A DNA stretch of 60,031 nucleotides, taken from assembly GCA_035399665.1 (NCBI GenBank), contig DAOPJM010000009.1, positions 1-60,031 of the forward strand, in the 5' to 3' direction. Each line of letters starts with the position of its first letter. The first letter of the stretch is position 1. The position numbers and the translations under genes are program-made. This DNA is from DAOPJM01 sp035399665. Its GTDB lineage: Bacteria; Bacillota; Clostridia; Christensenellales; CAG-138. The notes beneath the pieces are model-generated. The model was not told the DNA's origin, made no database searches, and saw only the letters and a program-made list of their open reading frames with translations. This document shows positions 23,645-32,458 of the stretch, one piece after another.

Positions 23645-24958
23645 ATGGGAGATATGCGCAAGTATAAACAACTGATTACATCAGTGGAACCGAACACGCC
23701 TGCCGAGAAGCATTCGCTTGTGGCGGGCGAGTACCTGCTTGCCGTCAACGATGAGCCTGTTATCGACTTGATAGATTATCTTGCCTTGACAAGCGCAAGC
23801 AAGTTGAAGCTCAGTGTCGAGGGCGTTGACGGCGGTATCCACGATGTGGTTATTCATAAGGGCATTGGTCAACACTTGGGTCTGGGCTTTGAGACAAGTC
23901 TGATGAGCCCAATGCGGGTATGCCACAACAAGTGTGTGTTCTGCTTTATCGACCAGATGCCCGACATGACGCGCTCAACACTGCATGTCAAGGATGATGA
24001 TTGGCGAATGTCCTTCATCATGGGAAACTACGTTTCGCTGACCAATGTGGATGAGACCGAATTTTTGCGCATATCGAAGCGCAGAATCGACCCTCTATAT
24101 GTATCCGTTCATGCGATGAACCCAAGGCTGCGCGTGAACATGATGCGCAACCCGAACGCGGGACTGCTCCCTGAACGCCTTTTGAGGCTGCATGACGAAG
24201 GCTTAAGCTTCCATGCCCAAATAGTACTGTGTCCGGAGCTGAATGACGGGGATGAGCTTATCTACTCCATCAACGAGTTAGTTAAGCTTGCTCCGTCCAT
24301 GAAGTCGCTTGCCATAGTCCCTGTTGGGCTTACCGGTTCGCGTAAAGGGCTTTACCCCTTGCGTTCCTTTACTAAAGATGAAGCGCGAAAGACGATAGAG
24401 CTTATCACGCCGATTCAGTCGCGGCTTCGTGCCGAATATGGTGAAGCTCTTGTGTATCTCTCCGATGAATGGTATCTTATGGCGGATATGGAGCTTCCCG
24501 CTTACGAAGATTACGACGGGTTTCCCCAGATTGAGAACGGGGTAGGACTGCTGCGCCTTTTTGAAAGGGATTTCGTGGACAGCCTCAGCGTGCTTCATGT
24601 ACGCGGGGAGAAGAAGGTCTTTGAACTTGCCGGTGGTGTTATAGGCAACAGGTTCTTTTCAACGCTTTATGAACGTCTTTTGCCTTATGGCGTTGAGCTG
24701 TTGACGCACCCCGTGGAGAATCGGTTCTTCGGCGGCAACGTGCATGTCGGCGGTTTGGTCACCGGCATTGACTTAGTGTGTCAGCTGAAGGGCAGCTTAA
24801 CGACAGACACACTGCTGATACCTTCGAATATGTTGAGGGAACGTGAAGATGTGTTCTTGGACGGCATGACGGCAGCGGATGTGGAAAAAGAACTTGGAGT
24901 TAGGATCCGCCCGTTTGCGGACGCGAACGCATTGATTTCGATTTTGGATAGGGAGTAA
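23645..24958 (+). CDS. DUF512 radical-SAM-like Fe-S protein with N-terminal PDZ domain
   Basis: 437 aa. A PDZ-like domain (about 8-75, VEPNTPAEKHSLVAGEYLLAV) precedes a radical SAM-type cluster motif CHNKCVFC (CxxxCxxC, about 98-105) and a DUF512 C-terminal region with GGNVHVGGLVTG. The family is widespread in Firmicutes next to der, as here, but its reaction is unknown. An internal ATG three codons in is possible, with GGGAG very close. SAM-dependent chemistry and 4Fe-4S binding are inferred from the motif. Confidence 0.88.
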   Translation: MGDMRKYKQLITSVEPNTPAEKHSLVAGEYLLAVNDEPVIDLIDYLALTSASKLKLSVEGVDGGIHDVVIHKGIGQHLGLGFETSLMSPMRVCHNKCVFCFIDQMPDMTRSTLHVKDDDWRMSFIMGNYVSLTNVDETEFLRISKRRIDPLYVSVHAMNPRLRVNMMRNPNAGLLPERLLRLHDEGLSFHAQIVLCPELNDGDELIYSINELVKLAPSMKSLAIVPVGLTGSRKGLYPLRSFTKDEARKTIELITPIQSRLRAEYGEALVYLSDEWYLMADMELPAYEDYDGFPQIENGVGLLRLFERDFVDSLSVLHVRGEKKVFELAGGVIGNRFFSTLYERLLPYGVELLTHPVENRFFGGNVHVGGLVTGIDLVCQLKGSLTTDTLLIPSNMLREREDVFLDGMTAADVEKELGVRIRPFADANALISILDRE

Positions 24959-24960
24959 TT

Positions 24961-26295
24961 ATGACAACAAAACCTCTTGTAGCGATAGTGGGAAGACCGA
25001 ACGTCGGGAAGTCGACGCTGTTTAACCGACTCATAGGCAGACGACTTTCAATAGTGGAGGACACGCCCGGCGTCACCCGCGACCGCATTTACGGCGACGC
25101 TGAATGGTTGGACTATCACTTTACCTTGATTGACACAGGCGGAATTGAGCCTGCTAATGAAGACAAGATTGCCGTACAGATGCGCAGGCAGGCCGAGCTT
25201 GCGATAGAAACCTGCGATGTGATACTTTTCCTTGTGGACGGCAGGGAAGGCATGACTTCAGCAGATGAGGATGTAGCCACCATGCTTAGAAAGAGCGGCA
25301 AGCCCGTAGTACTTGCGGTGAACAAGCTTGACGCCCCGAAGTATAATGACGCCATATACGAGTTTTACGCTTTGGGGCTCGGGAACCCTATCATCATATC
25401 TTCGGGACAGGGCTTGGGCCTTGGTGATATGCTCGATGAGGTTTGCAGGAATTTTGGCCGCATAGAGGATAATGGCGAGGATGAAAGCATAAACATAGCC
25501 GTGGTGGGCAAGCCCAACGTCGGTAAATCCAGCTTAGTAAACGCACTGCTTGGGCAGCAGCGAAGCATAGTGTCCGACATCCCTGGCACAACACGCGACG
25601 CAGTTGATACGCCATTCTCAGTTAACGGCAAGAATTATGTCTTGGTTGACACTGCGGGAATCCGCAGGAAGCGCGCCGTTGAGGACGCGACGATTGAAAG
25701 ATACAGCGTTATTCGTTCGCTTGCCGCCGTTCGCCGCGCTGACGTAGTATTGATAATGATCGACGCCGAGCAGGGTATAAGCGAACAGGACGTGAAGATA
25801 GCGGGGTATGTGGACGATGAGGGCAAGCCGTCGGTGGTCGTGGTCAATAAGTGGGACTTAATTGAGAAGGATACCTTCACCATGGATAAGATGCGCAAGG
25901 ATATCCAGTCGCAGCTTGCTTTTATGGATTATGTACCTTTCCTGTTCATATCCGCAAAAAGCGGTCAGAGGGTAAACAGAGTCTTGGAGTCGGCCGAGGC
26001 TTCATACGGTCAATCAATCAAGCGCATTTCAACAGGGATGCTTAACGATGTTCTGAACGAGGCGGTGTCTGTAAACGAACCTCCGATGTCATCGGGACGA
26101 CGCTTGAAGCTGTATTACGCGACACAGGTTTCTATACAGCCGCCTACCTTTGTTATCTTTGTCAACGAAGAAACGCTCGTGCATTTCTCGTATAAGCGTT
26201 ATTTGGAGAACTATTTTAGAAAGTCATTCGGCTTTGGCGGAACTCCGATTCGCTTTATCTTCAGGAACCGCAAACAGGAGGGTGATGAGAAGTGA
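24961..26295 (+). CDS. der: Ribosome biogenesis GTPase Der (EngA)
   Basis: 444-aa protein with two tandem GTPase domains and a KH-like C-terminal domain, needed for 50S subunit assembly. First G domain: GRPNVGKST, DTGG, NKLD. Second: GKPNVGKSS, DTAG, NKWD. GGGAG precedes the ATG, 2 nt after the DUF512 stop. Overlaps plsY. Confidence 0.97.
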   Translation: MTTKPLVAIVGRPNVGKSTLFNRLIGRRLSIVEDTPGVTRDRIYGDAEWLDYHFTLIDTGGIEPANEDKIAVQMRRQAELAIETCDVILFLVDGREGMTSADEDVATMLRKSGKPVVLAVNKLDAPKYNDAIYEFYALGLGNPIIISSGQGLGLGDMLDEVCRNFGRIEDNGEDESINIAVVGKPNVGKSSLVNALLGQQRSIVSDIPGTTRDAVDTPFSVNGKNYVLVDTAGIRRKRAVEDATIERYSVIRSLAAVRRADVVLIMIDAEQGISEQDVKIAGYVDDEGKPSVVVVNKWDLIEKDTFTMDKMRKDIQSQLAFMDYVPFLFISAKSGQRVNRVLESAEASYGQSIKRISTGMLNDVLNEAVSVNEPPMSSGRRLKLYYATQVSIQPPTFVIFVNEETLVHFSYKRYLENYFRKSFGFGGTPIRFIFRNRKQEGDEK

Positions 26296-26975
26296 TGCAG
26301 GGAAGCGCGATTGTTCAGTCGCTTTTGGCGTTTCGGGGCTTCAACCTCCAGGTCATCGCCATCATTGCTGTTATCTGCGCATTCTTAGGCAACCTTCAAT
26401 CGGCTGTCATAATCAGTCGAGGATTCTTTCATGACGACATACGCGGCTACGGAAGCGGCAATGCGGGCGCGACAAACATGTTTCGCGTCTATGGCATATA
26501 CGCAGGCGTTGCAACCTTCTTCTTCGATGCGCTCAAATGCGTTGTCGGATGCTTCATTGGCAGAGTGATAGCGATGAAGCTCGGAATTAACAGCGGCTTT
26601 GACGCACAGCTCGGAACGTATATCGGCGGATTGTTTGTTATAATCGGACATTGTTATCCCATATGCTATGGCTTCAAGGGCGGCAAAGGCGCCGCGTCCT
26701 CATTGGGCTTTATTTGGGTTGCTTTCCCTCTGGGCGCCGCAGTCACAACCGCTCTCAGCGTAGGAATCTTCCTTGTCAGCCGAAGGATGTCCGTAGTTTC
26801 GATATCCGGTGCTTTTATTTTTGCAATACTTACCTTCTTGTTCTTTATGGCTAATCCTTATCTCTGCCTATTCGCAGTGTTGGACACGGTACTTGTTTTG
26901 ATTCGCCATAAGGACAATATCAAGCGTCTTATAAAAGGACAGGAAAAGCCGCTTATAGACCCGATAGTCAAATAG
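26295..26975 (+). CDS. plsY: Acyl-phosphate glycerol-3-phosphate acyltransferase
   Basis: Integral membrane enzyme that moves an acyl group from acyl-phosphate to glycerol 3-phosphate, the first step of phospholipid synthesis. About 226 aa with several hydrophobic helices. The three conserved loops are present as GSGNAGATNMFRVYG, GFKGGKGAASSLG and the later loop LIRHKDNIKRL. It is slightly longer than usual at the N terminus. The ATG overlaps the der stop codon; a GTG just upstream (26292) is an alternative. GGAGGGTG lies upstream. Confidence 0.94.
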   Translation: MQGSAIVQSLLAFRGFNLQVIAIIAVICAFLGNLQSAVIISRGFFHDDIRGYGSGNAGATNMFRVYGIYAGVATFFFDALKCVVGCFIGRVIAMKLGINSGFDAQLGTYIGGLFVIIGHCYPICYGFKGGKGAASSLGFIWVAFPLGAAVTTALSVGIFLVSRRMSVVSISGAFIFAILTFLFFMANPYLCLFAVLDTVLVLIRHKDNIKRLIKGQEKPLIDPIVK

Positions 26976-26991
26976 TACGATTACTAATGAA

Positions 26992-27024
26992 AAGAGCTTC
27001 CCATTCAAACGAAGGGAAGCTCTT
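26992..27024. terminator. Terminator between plsY and sortase
   Basis: Perfect 11-bp stem (26992-27002 with 27014-27024) with an 11-nt loop between convergent genes. The better T tail (TTTTC) is on the minus strand. Confidence 0.8.
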
Positions 27025-27045
27025 GTGGTTGAAACCGCTGCCGGC

Positions 27046-28080
27046 TTATGTGTTGTCCATTTCGACGAGTACGCCCTGAACGATGAAACGAACTGTATCG
27101 TTGCCGGAAACACAGGTACACATCGTCAATATTTTGTCGGTCACTCGCGGCGTTACGCCCGTAGAAATAGCAGAGGCAAGCATACACTCGTTTATGTACT
27201 CCATGAACTCGTTACCGCTTGAGAAGGTTTCATGGTAGTAGTCGCCAAGAATGTCCACCTCATACGCCGCAAAGATGTACACGAAGTAGTTCTTGCTCGG
27301 CGTGTAGAGTTGGAATATGGGATGCTGATTGAAGTAAGACTGTTTCTTATACTTGTACAGCGTTCCGAACATAGTACCATTGTTCATCCTATGACCCTGA
27401 ATGATGGTATTCTGCCTTGAGAAGGGCGTATAGGGACTACTGATAAAGAGAGAGCCGGCGCGCTGCTCCGTCAAATCATACATATGTGACAGGTAGAAGC
27501 CTGCTCCGTGTGTCGTTGTTGTCTTGACTACGGGGTAATCGATGATGGTATCTTCCAGGTATAGCCAAGCCACTATGTCGCTGTTGATTGCTTTAAGCGA
27601 ATCAAAGTCCACTTCCCGCGTGTTTGCCACATAGCTCGGAGTTGCGGTAGGATCGGAAGTGGTGCTGCTGCCGGTTGCCTTTGAAGTGGCTTTTGTCGTT
27701 GCTTTAGCGGTTGCGCCTGCTGTTGATTTTGAATCGGATTCCGCCGTTACCGCAGGTTCGGGCGTAGAAACAGCGGAGGGCGAGCTGTTTGGATCCTTGC
27801 CGACGCTTTCAATGGTTGGCTCCGGGGTCCACTCCTCATAAGGAATGGCAGTATCTTCGATGCTGTCGCCGGAGAACGGGTTTAGCGGTATCGTAACACT
27901 TGTCGCCTGACTTACATGCTCACTTGCGGCAGCCTGATAGACGATCTTGGCTTCCCAAGGTTTGGAATCCATAAGCTTCAACAGAGTCAAGGTTAAAGAT
28001 ATCACAATGACGCCCACAAGGGCAATCATTATGATGGTGTACAGCGTTTGGTCCTTCTTCTTTTGTTGATTAGATTTCAT
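27046..28080 (-). CDS. Class B sortase with long Ser/Thr/Ala linker
   Basis: 344-aa membrane-anchored transpeptidase. One N-terminal helix (about 12-36) is followed by a low-complexity linker rich in S, T, A, K and P (about 75-150) that probably spans the wall, and a sortase barrel. Catalytic residues: His in QGHRMNNG, Cys321 in ILTMC and Arg331 in VRFIVQG; NDxxRF after the Cys favours class B. GGAGG before ATG 28080 sets the start, eleven codons inside a longer frame. No sorting-signal protein is encoded nearby, so its substrate is elsewhere. Signalling or pilus-type roles are possible. Confidence 0.92.
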   Translation of the reverse strand: MKSNQQKKKDQTLYTIIMIALVGVIVISLTLTLLKLMDSKPWEAKIVYQAAASEHVSQATSVTIPLNPFSGDSIEDTAIPYEEWTPEPTIESVGKDPNSSPSAVSTPEPAVTAESDSKSTAGATAKATTKATSKATGSSTTSDPTATPSYVANTREVDFDSLKAINSDIVAWLYLEDTIIDYPVVKTTTTHGAGFYLSHMYDLTEQRAGSLFISSPYTPFSRQNTIIQGHRMNNGTMFGTLYKYKKQSYFNQHPIFQLYTPSKNYFVYIFAAYEVDILGDYYHETFSSGNEFMEYINECMLASAISTGVTPRVTDKILTMCTCVSGNDTVRFIVQGVLVEMDNT

Positions 28081-28101
28081 TTCAACCTCCGTTTGATATG
28101 G

Positions 28102-28130
28102 ATTATACACCACAAAGAGTTATACGTCAA
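28102..28130 (-). promoter_or_regulatory. Promoter of the sortase gene
   Basis: On the minus strand: -35 TTGACG (28125-28130), 17-bp spacer, -10 TATAAT (28102-28107). Confidence 0.85.
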
Positions 28131-28155
28131 AGTCTTTTCGCTTGTTTTAGACGTC

Positions 28156-28184
28156 TTGCTTTTTTTTTACAATTCTGCTACACT
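28156..28184 (+). promoter_or_regulatory. Promoter of DUF4364 gene
   Basis: -35 TTGCTT (28156-28161), 17-bp spacer made largely of an eight-T tract, -10 TACACT (28179-28184). The T tract inside the spacer is unusual. Confidence 0.55.
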
Positions 28185-28205
28185 TATAACACGGGAAGGT
28201 GATGT

Positions 28206-28736
28206 ATGATGTTCATTCACGGAGACGCAAAAAGCAAGCTTTTAATAATGTACTTTATACGCAGCGCGGGCGGAGATATCCGACCCGACGTGCTTTGCAA
28301 CGCAATGATTAAGTGTGGGAGCATTGACTATTTCAGCTTCCAACTTGTCAGCGGTCAGTTGGAACAGGATGGTTATGTTGCGATAGTGCCGCGCAGCTTC
28401 GGGCAGAGCTACAATCTGACCTCAATAGGCGATGAGGCGTTAAAGTTGTTTATAAACCAAGTACCCTTTTCTGAGAGGGATAGGATAGACAAATTCGTGC
28501 AGGACAACAAGCTTGACATGCTGCGTGAAACGCAGTACTCAAGTGATATGGAGCAGATGCGCGACGGCGGGTGGCTTGTGACGCTGAGGGTATCCGAGTT
28601 GAACGCCGTTATGATAGAGATTAAACTTCAAGTCGCAACGCAGGAGCTTGCACTAACCATGCGCTCGAATTGGCAAGCACAGTCCGCGGACATATATCTT
28701 GACGTTTGGGAACGGCTTTCGGCGGGCAAACGCTGA
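28206..28736 (+). CDS. DUF4364 family protein (winged-helix-like)
   Basis: 176 aa. The N-terminal half (KSKLLIMYFIRSAGG ... SFQLVSGQLEQDGYVAIV ... YNLTSIGDEALKLF) reads as a winged-helix DNA-binding fold, and the whole matches the Clostridia-typical DUF4364 family. Its target is unknown; a regulatory role is inferred. GGAAGG lies before two adjacent ATG codons (28206, 28209). Monocistronic, with its own promoter and terminator. Confidence 0.85.
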   Translation: MMFIHGDAKSKLLIMYFIRSAGGDIRPDVLCNAMIKCGSIDYFSFQLVSGQLEQDGYVAIVPRSFGQSYNLTSIGDEALKLFINQVPFSERDRIDKFVQDNKLDMLRETQYSSDMEQMRDGGWLVTLRVSELNAVMIEIKLQVATQELALTMRSNWQAQSADIYLDVWERLSAGKR

Positions 28737-28763
28737 TTGTATAGTATGTATCGACGCATAAAG

Positions 28764-28792
28764 AACACCCGAGAACATTGCTCGGGTGTTTT
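28764..28792 (+). terminator. Terminator of DUF4364 gene
   Basis: Perfect 10-bp stem (28764-28773 with 28781-28790), 7-nt loop, then TT. On the minus strand the pfp gene starts its 3' end nearby, so it may serve both. Confidence 0.8.
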
Positions 28793-28818
28793 GCATTCGT
28801 TGTTCACTTGAGGAAACT

Positions 28819-30072
28819 CTAAACCGTTGCCTTAATCTTTTGAATCTTGGCAAAGCGCGGCATGCCATTCTCAAACTCGTTGTCAAGTCTGCCCTGAATA
28901 AGCGGAAGTATATAATCCAAATACTCCTGCGTGACGCCGTTTTCGTCGGCATTTATCCAGCTCCTCGGAACCTTCTTTTCAGTATTGGCCGCGAGTGCAA
29001 GATCTATTGGACGAACTACACAGCGATAGTTTCCGTCCTCATCAGTTTCGCGTATCAAAGCCGCCATGACATCGGTTACACCGGAGAGCGCAAGCTCAAC
29101 AGCGCCCTTGCCAACCATGTAGGATTCCTTCACATCGGTTTCGGAAGCACAATGCGCCGCGCAGCGCTGCAGCAGAGACATTTCTATACCGCGAATCTTG
29201 ATGTTGCCAAGGCGTGATTTGACCATGGAAACAAGTGTGGAGGCTAAACCGCCAAGCTGCTTATGCCCAAAGCAGTCAACAGGGGCAGTGTCCGCGCCGT
29301 ACTCAGCAATAAGAGTCCCATTGTTGTCATGAATACCTTCGGATACGGCAACAAGGCATTCACCCGTCTGACGGTAAATGCGCGTAACATCCTCTAAGAA
29401 GCGGTCAACGTTGAAATTGACTTCGGGCAGATAGATAAGATCGGGGCCATAGCCTAAGTGTTTCGCAACTGAAGCGGAGGCAGCAAGCCATCCGGCGTGA
29501 CGTCCCATAATCTCGACAATGCATATCATCTTGGTGTCATAGACCCTTGCGTCAAGGTAAAGCTCCATGCAGCTTGTAGCTACATACTTTGCGGCGGAAG
29601 GGAAGCCGGGGCAGTGGTCCGTACCCCAAAGGTCGTTGTCAATGGTCTTTGGCACACCAATAATCATACAAGGATAGCCTGCTGACTTCATAAACTTGGA
29701 AATCTTATTGCAGGTATCCATGGAGTCATTGCCGCCATTGTAAAAGAAATAGCGAACGTTGTACTTCTTGAACACCTCTAATATACGGCGATAGTCCGTA
29801 TCGTCATCCTCATGATTCTTTAGCTTATATCTGCATGATCCCAAAAAGGCGGAAGGGGTATGAAGCAAAAGCTCCAATTCCTTGGGGTCTTCTTTGTCAA
29901 GGTCATAAAGCTCGTCATTGATAATACCTTTGATACCATGAGCCGCACCCAGCACTCTGGTGATGGCGCTTGACTTCATTGCCGTGTCGATAACACCGTA
30001 TGCGCTCGCATTAATGACGGCGGTGGGGCCACCGGACTGACCGATGATACACGCGCCAACTAACTGTTCCAT
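28819..30072 (-). CDS. pfp: Pyrophosphate-dependent 6-phosphofructokinase
   Basis: 417-aa phosphofructokinase that phosphorylates fructose 6-phosphate. The usual ATP-type motifs are altered: GGNDS (113-117) in place of GGDGS and PKTIDND (141-147) with Lys in place of Gly. The Lys and the missing Gly are the marks of PPi use, which makes the step reversible and saves ATP. The middle contains CIVEIMGRHAGWLA, the sugar-phosphate site. GGAGG lies upstream and a good promoter is at 30098-30125. It fits the energy-sparing metabolism suggested by Rnf. Confidence 0.92.
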   Translation of the reverse strand: MEQLVGACIIGQSGGPTAVINASAYGVIDTAMKSSAITRVLGAAHGIKGIINDELYDLDKEDPKELELLLHTPSAFLGSCRYKLKNHEDDDTDYRRILEVFKKYNVRYFFYNGGNDSMDTCNKISKFMKSAGYPCMIIGVPKTIDNDLWGTDHCPGFPSAAKYVATSCMELYLDARVYDTKMICIVEIMGRHAGWLAASASVAKHLGYGPDLIYLPEVNFNVDRFLEDVTRIYRQTGECLVAVSEGIHDNNGTLIAEYGADTAPVDCFGHKQLGGLASTLVSMVKSRLGNIKIRGIEMSLLQRCAAHCASETDVKESYMVGKGAVELALSGVTDVMAALIRETDEDGNYRCVVRPIDLALAANTEKKVPRSWINADENGVTQEYLDYILPLIQGRLDNEFENGMPRFAKIQKIKATV

Positions 30073-30097
30073 ATCGTACCTCCGAAATTCTCAAGAG

Positions 30098-30125
30098 ATT
30101 ATATCATAATCAAGAGAGAAATCAA
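30098..30125 (-). promoter_or_regulatory. Promoter of pfp
   Basis: On the minus strand: -35 TTGATT (30120-30125), 16-bp spacer, extended -10 TGATATAAT (TATAAT at 30098-30103). Confidence 0.75.
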
Positions 30126-30163
30126 CACCACATGTCGAAAAAGAGCAAATTGTATATATTATT

Positions 30164-31126
30164 TTACACAGAATGACTTTTTCTGCAAAACTCAAAGAAA
30201 TCCAAAAGCGAATGCTTGTAGCCATTAGTATCCTCATACCAGCAGGTGCAATGGTCGGCGATTTCGGAGGACACAAAGAACTTGGGAGCGGTACAGGCTT
30301 TGAAGTTCTCCTCGCCCATGTAGTAGGGAACAAGCGTATCCTTCTTGCCGTGGAAGAACAACACGGGAACTTTGCTTTCGCTAAGCGACTTAGTTGGGGA
30401 TACCTTCCAAAGTCCGATGCCTGCAATAAGACGGCACCACATACCCATAAGAAACAGGGTGGGGAAGGTGGGAATATGAAACTCTGTATTCAGAACGTAC
30501 TGAAATTCTGCCGCGACAGAGCTGAAGCCACAGTCGGATACTATCCCCAAAACATTTCGCGGAAGCTCAAGGTTTGAAGCCATCATAACGGTCGCGGCGC
30601 CCATAGACTGTCCCGAAAGGAATATAGGAAGCTCAGCGCCAAAGCGTTCGCTCATCAGCTTAGTCCATTGCAGGCAGTCATACCGCTCCCTCACTCCATA
30701 GCATATCCAGCGCCCTTCACTGCGGTTGTGTGAGCGTTGATCCGGAAGCAGAACGTTATAACCGAGCTTATGAAAGAACACAGCCTGCGCCCCGTAATCC
30801 TTCTCAGACTTTGAACGCAGCCCATGAAAACATATAACGGTGCCGATGGCGGATGTTTCAGCGAGCAGAAGCCGAGACGCGAGCTTAAGCTCGTCGAAGG
30901 ATTCAATATAAATGGTTTCCATGGGCAAGGACTCAATTTCAGACACGTCAGCGTATATGCGCTCAGCAAATTTGCCGCGTGCCGAGGTGGTCAGCGAATT
31001 GTCCCGAAACAACCCATCATAGTCAATGCGAAGTATGCCCCTAAAGGCGGCGACAAGCGCCAACGCAAGACAAGCCGCGATAAGCAAGCCCACAGCGGAC
31101 AGTAAAATAATCAAGAATGTACTCAT
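30164..31126 (-). CDS. Membrane-anchored alpha/beta hydrolase
   Basis: 320 aa. One N-terminal hydrophobic helix (about 5-30) anchors a serine-hydrolase domain: oxyanion region CFHGLRSKSEKDYG, the nucleophile in GQSMGAA (GxSxG), the Asp in FHGKKDTLVPY and the His in IADHCTCWYED. It resembles the YqkD/Bem46-like branch of the family, whose substrates are unknown. GGAGG precedes the ATG. Confidence 0.88.
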   Translation of the reverse strand: MSTFLIILLSAVGLLIAACLALALVAAFRGILRIDYDGLFRDNSLTTSARGKFAERIYADVSEIESLPMETIYIESFDELKLASRLLLAETSAIGTVICFHGLRSKSEKDYGAQAVFFHKLGYNVLLPDQRSHNRSEGRWICYGVRERYDCLQWTKLMSERFGAELPIFLSGQSMGAATVMMASNLELPRNVLGIVSDCGFSSVAAEFQYVLNTEFHIPTFPTLFLMGMWCRLIAGIGLWKVSPTKSLSESKVPVLFFHGKKDTLVPYYMGEENFKACTAPKFFVSSEIADHCTCWYEDTNGYKHSLLDFFEFCRKSHSV

Positions 31127-31143
31127 GAAAACCTCCGTGAGCT

Positions 31144-31172
31144 ATTCTACCACATCAGAAGTTCATATACAA
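31144..31172 (-). promoter_or_regulatory. Promoter of the alpha/beta hydrolase gene
   Basis: On the minus strand: -35 TTGTAT (31167-31172), 17-bp spacer, -10 TAGAAT (31144-31149). Confidence 0.65.
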
Positions 31173-31214
31173 CAAGATATATTTATTTCTTAACAGCTTA
31201 TAGTCGCAAAAGGA

Positions 31215-31243
31215 CTTTCATTTTACAAAAAGTGTGGTACAAT
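31215..31243 (+). promoter_or_regulatory. Probable promoter of the citrate lyase operon
   Basis: Extended -10 TGGTACAAT (TACAAT at 31238-31243) with only a poor -35 (around 31215-31220). A weak -35 fits a promoter needing an activator, but no CitAB-type sensor is in the window. Confidence 0.5.
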
Positions 31244-31276
31244 GACAATGTAATTTCCATGTATAGGGGAGGACTT

Positions 31277-31573
31277 ATGCAGCTTATTAAGAACGGAATC
31301 TGCGGAACCATGGAATCCAGCGATATCATGATACGCATTGAACCGAGAGACAACGGCGGTATTGAAATCCAACTGTCGAGCAGCGTAATGCAGCAATTCG
31401 GCAAGCAGATTGAGAAGGTCATCCGCGAGACGTTGACAGACCTTGATGTGGTGAATGCCTTCGTCAAGGCCGACGATAAGGGCGCTTTGGATTGCACCAT
31501 TCGCGCAAGGGTCAACACGGCCGCATACCGTGCCGCTGAAAGCACGGACTATGTTTGGAGGACAAAGGAATGA
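31277..31573 (+). CDS. citD: Citrate lyase acyl carrier protein (gamma subunit)
   Basis: 98-aa carrier that bears the 2'-(5''-phosphoribosyl)-3'-dephospho-CoA group. The attachment Ser is Ser14 in GTMESSDIMI, as in characterised CitD. GGGGAGGA lies 4-5 nt before this ATG; an upstream in-frame start lacks a ribosome site. Its stop overlaps the citE start. Confidence 0.96.
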   Translation: MQLIKNGICGTMESSDIMIRIEPRDNGGIEIQLSSSVMQQFGKQIEKVIRETLTDLDVVNAFVKADDKGALDCTIRARVNTAAYRAAESTDYVWRTKE

Positions 31574-32457
31574 AGCAGCTGAGAAGAAGCATGTTGTTCG
31601 TTCCCGGCAACAATCCGGGAATGGTCAGGGACGCGTACATCTATGGCTCTGACTCGATCATGTTCGACTTGGAGGACTCCGTTTCCATAAACGAGAAGGA
31701 TTCGGCAAGGTTCCTCGTATATCAGGCTCTGTCAAGCCTTCGCTATGGTAAGAAGGAGCGTGTAGTCCGTATAAACGATCTTACTACCGGACTTGGCATA
31801 AAGGACTTGGAGGCCATTGTCCGTGCGAAGCCCGATGTTATCCGACTTCCCAAGACGGAGACAGCTCAGGACGTGATAGACTGCGAACGCGAGATCGCAA
31901 GGATTGAAAGCGAAGCAGGTATAGAGGTCGGCAGCACCCATATGATGGCGGCCATAGAAAGCGCAAGGGGCGTCCTGAACGCTTATGATATAGCCGTTTC
32001 ATCGAAGCGCTTGATCGGTATCGCATTGGGCGCAGAGGATTATGTAACCGATCTTAAGACGACAAGAAGCGACGGAACCGAGCTGTTCTTTGCAAGAAAC
32101 ATGATATTGAATGCCGCAAGAGCCGCTGGCATTGACGCTATTGATACGGTCTATTCCGACATTAATAACGAAGAAGGATTCATCGCTGAAGTCAGACTCA
32201 TCAAGAAGCTTGGCTTTGACGGCAAGAGCGTTATCAACCCGCGCCAGATCCCGCCGCTGCATAAGGAGTTCATGCCCAGCGAGAAGGACCTGCAAAAGGC
32301 AAAGGCAATAATGGCCGCGATAGCGGAAGCCAATGCCAAGGGCAGCGGCGTCGCCAGCCTTAAGGGTAAGATGATAGACAAGCCTGTCGTTATCCGCGCC
32401 GAGAGGTTGCTTGAGCTTGCGCAGCTCGCATACTCCATGCCTGTAGAGGAGATATAA
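31570..32457 (+). CDS. citE: Citrate lyase beta subunit (citryl-CoA lyase)
   Basis: 295-aa TIM-barrel lyase that cleaves citryl-thioester into acetyl-thioester and oxaloacetate. Conserved MLFVPGNNPGM, MFDLEDSVS, a MAAIESARG strand with the metal-binding Glu and the GAEDYVTDL motif. Start ATGA-overlaps citD. Confidence 0.96.
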   Translation: MKQLRRSMLFVPGNNPGMVRDAYIYGSDSIMFDLEDSVSINEKDSARFLVYQALSSLRYGKKERVVRINDLTTGLGIKDLEAIVRAKPDVIRLPKTETAQDVIDCEREIARIESEAGIEVGSTHMMAAIESARGVLNAYDIAVSSKRLIGIALGAEDYVTDLKTTRSDGTELFFARNMILNAARAAGIDAIDTVYSDINNEEGFIAEVRLIKKLGFDGKSVINPRQIPPLHKEFMPSEKDLQKAKAIMAAIAEANAKGSGVASLKGKMIDKPVVIRAERLLELAQLAYSMPVEEI

Positions 32458-32458
32458 A

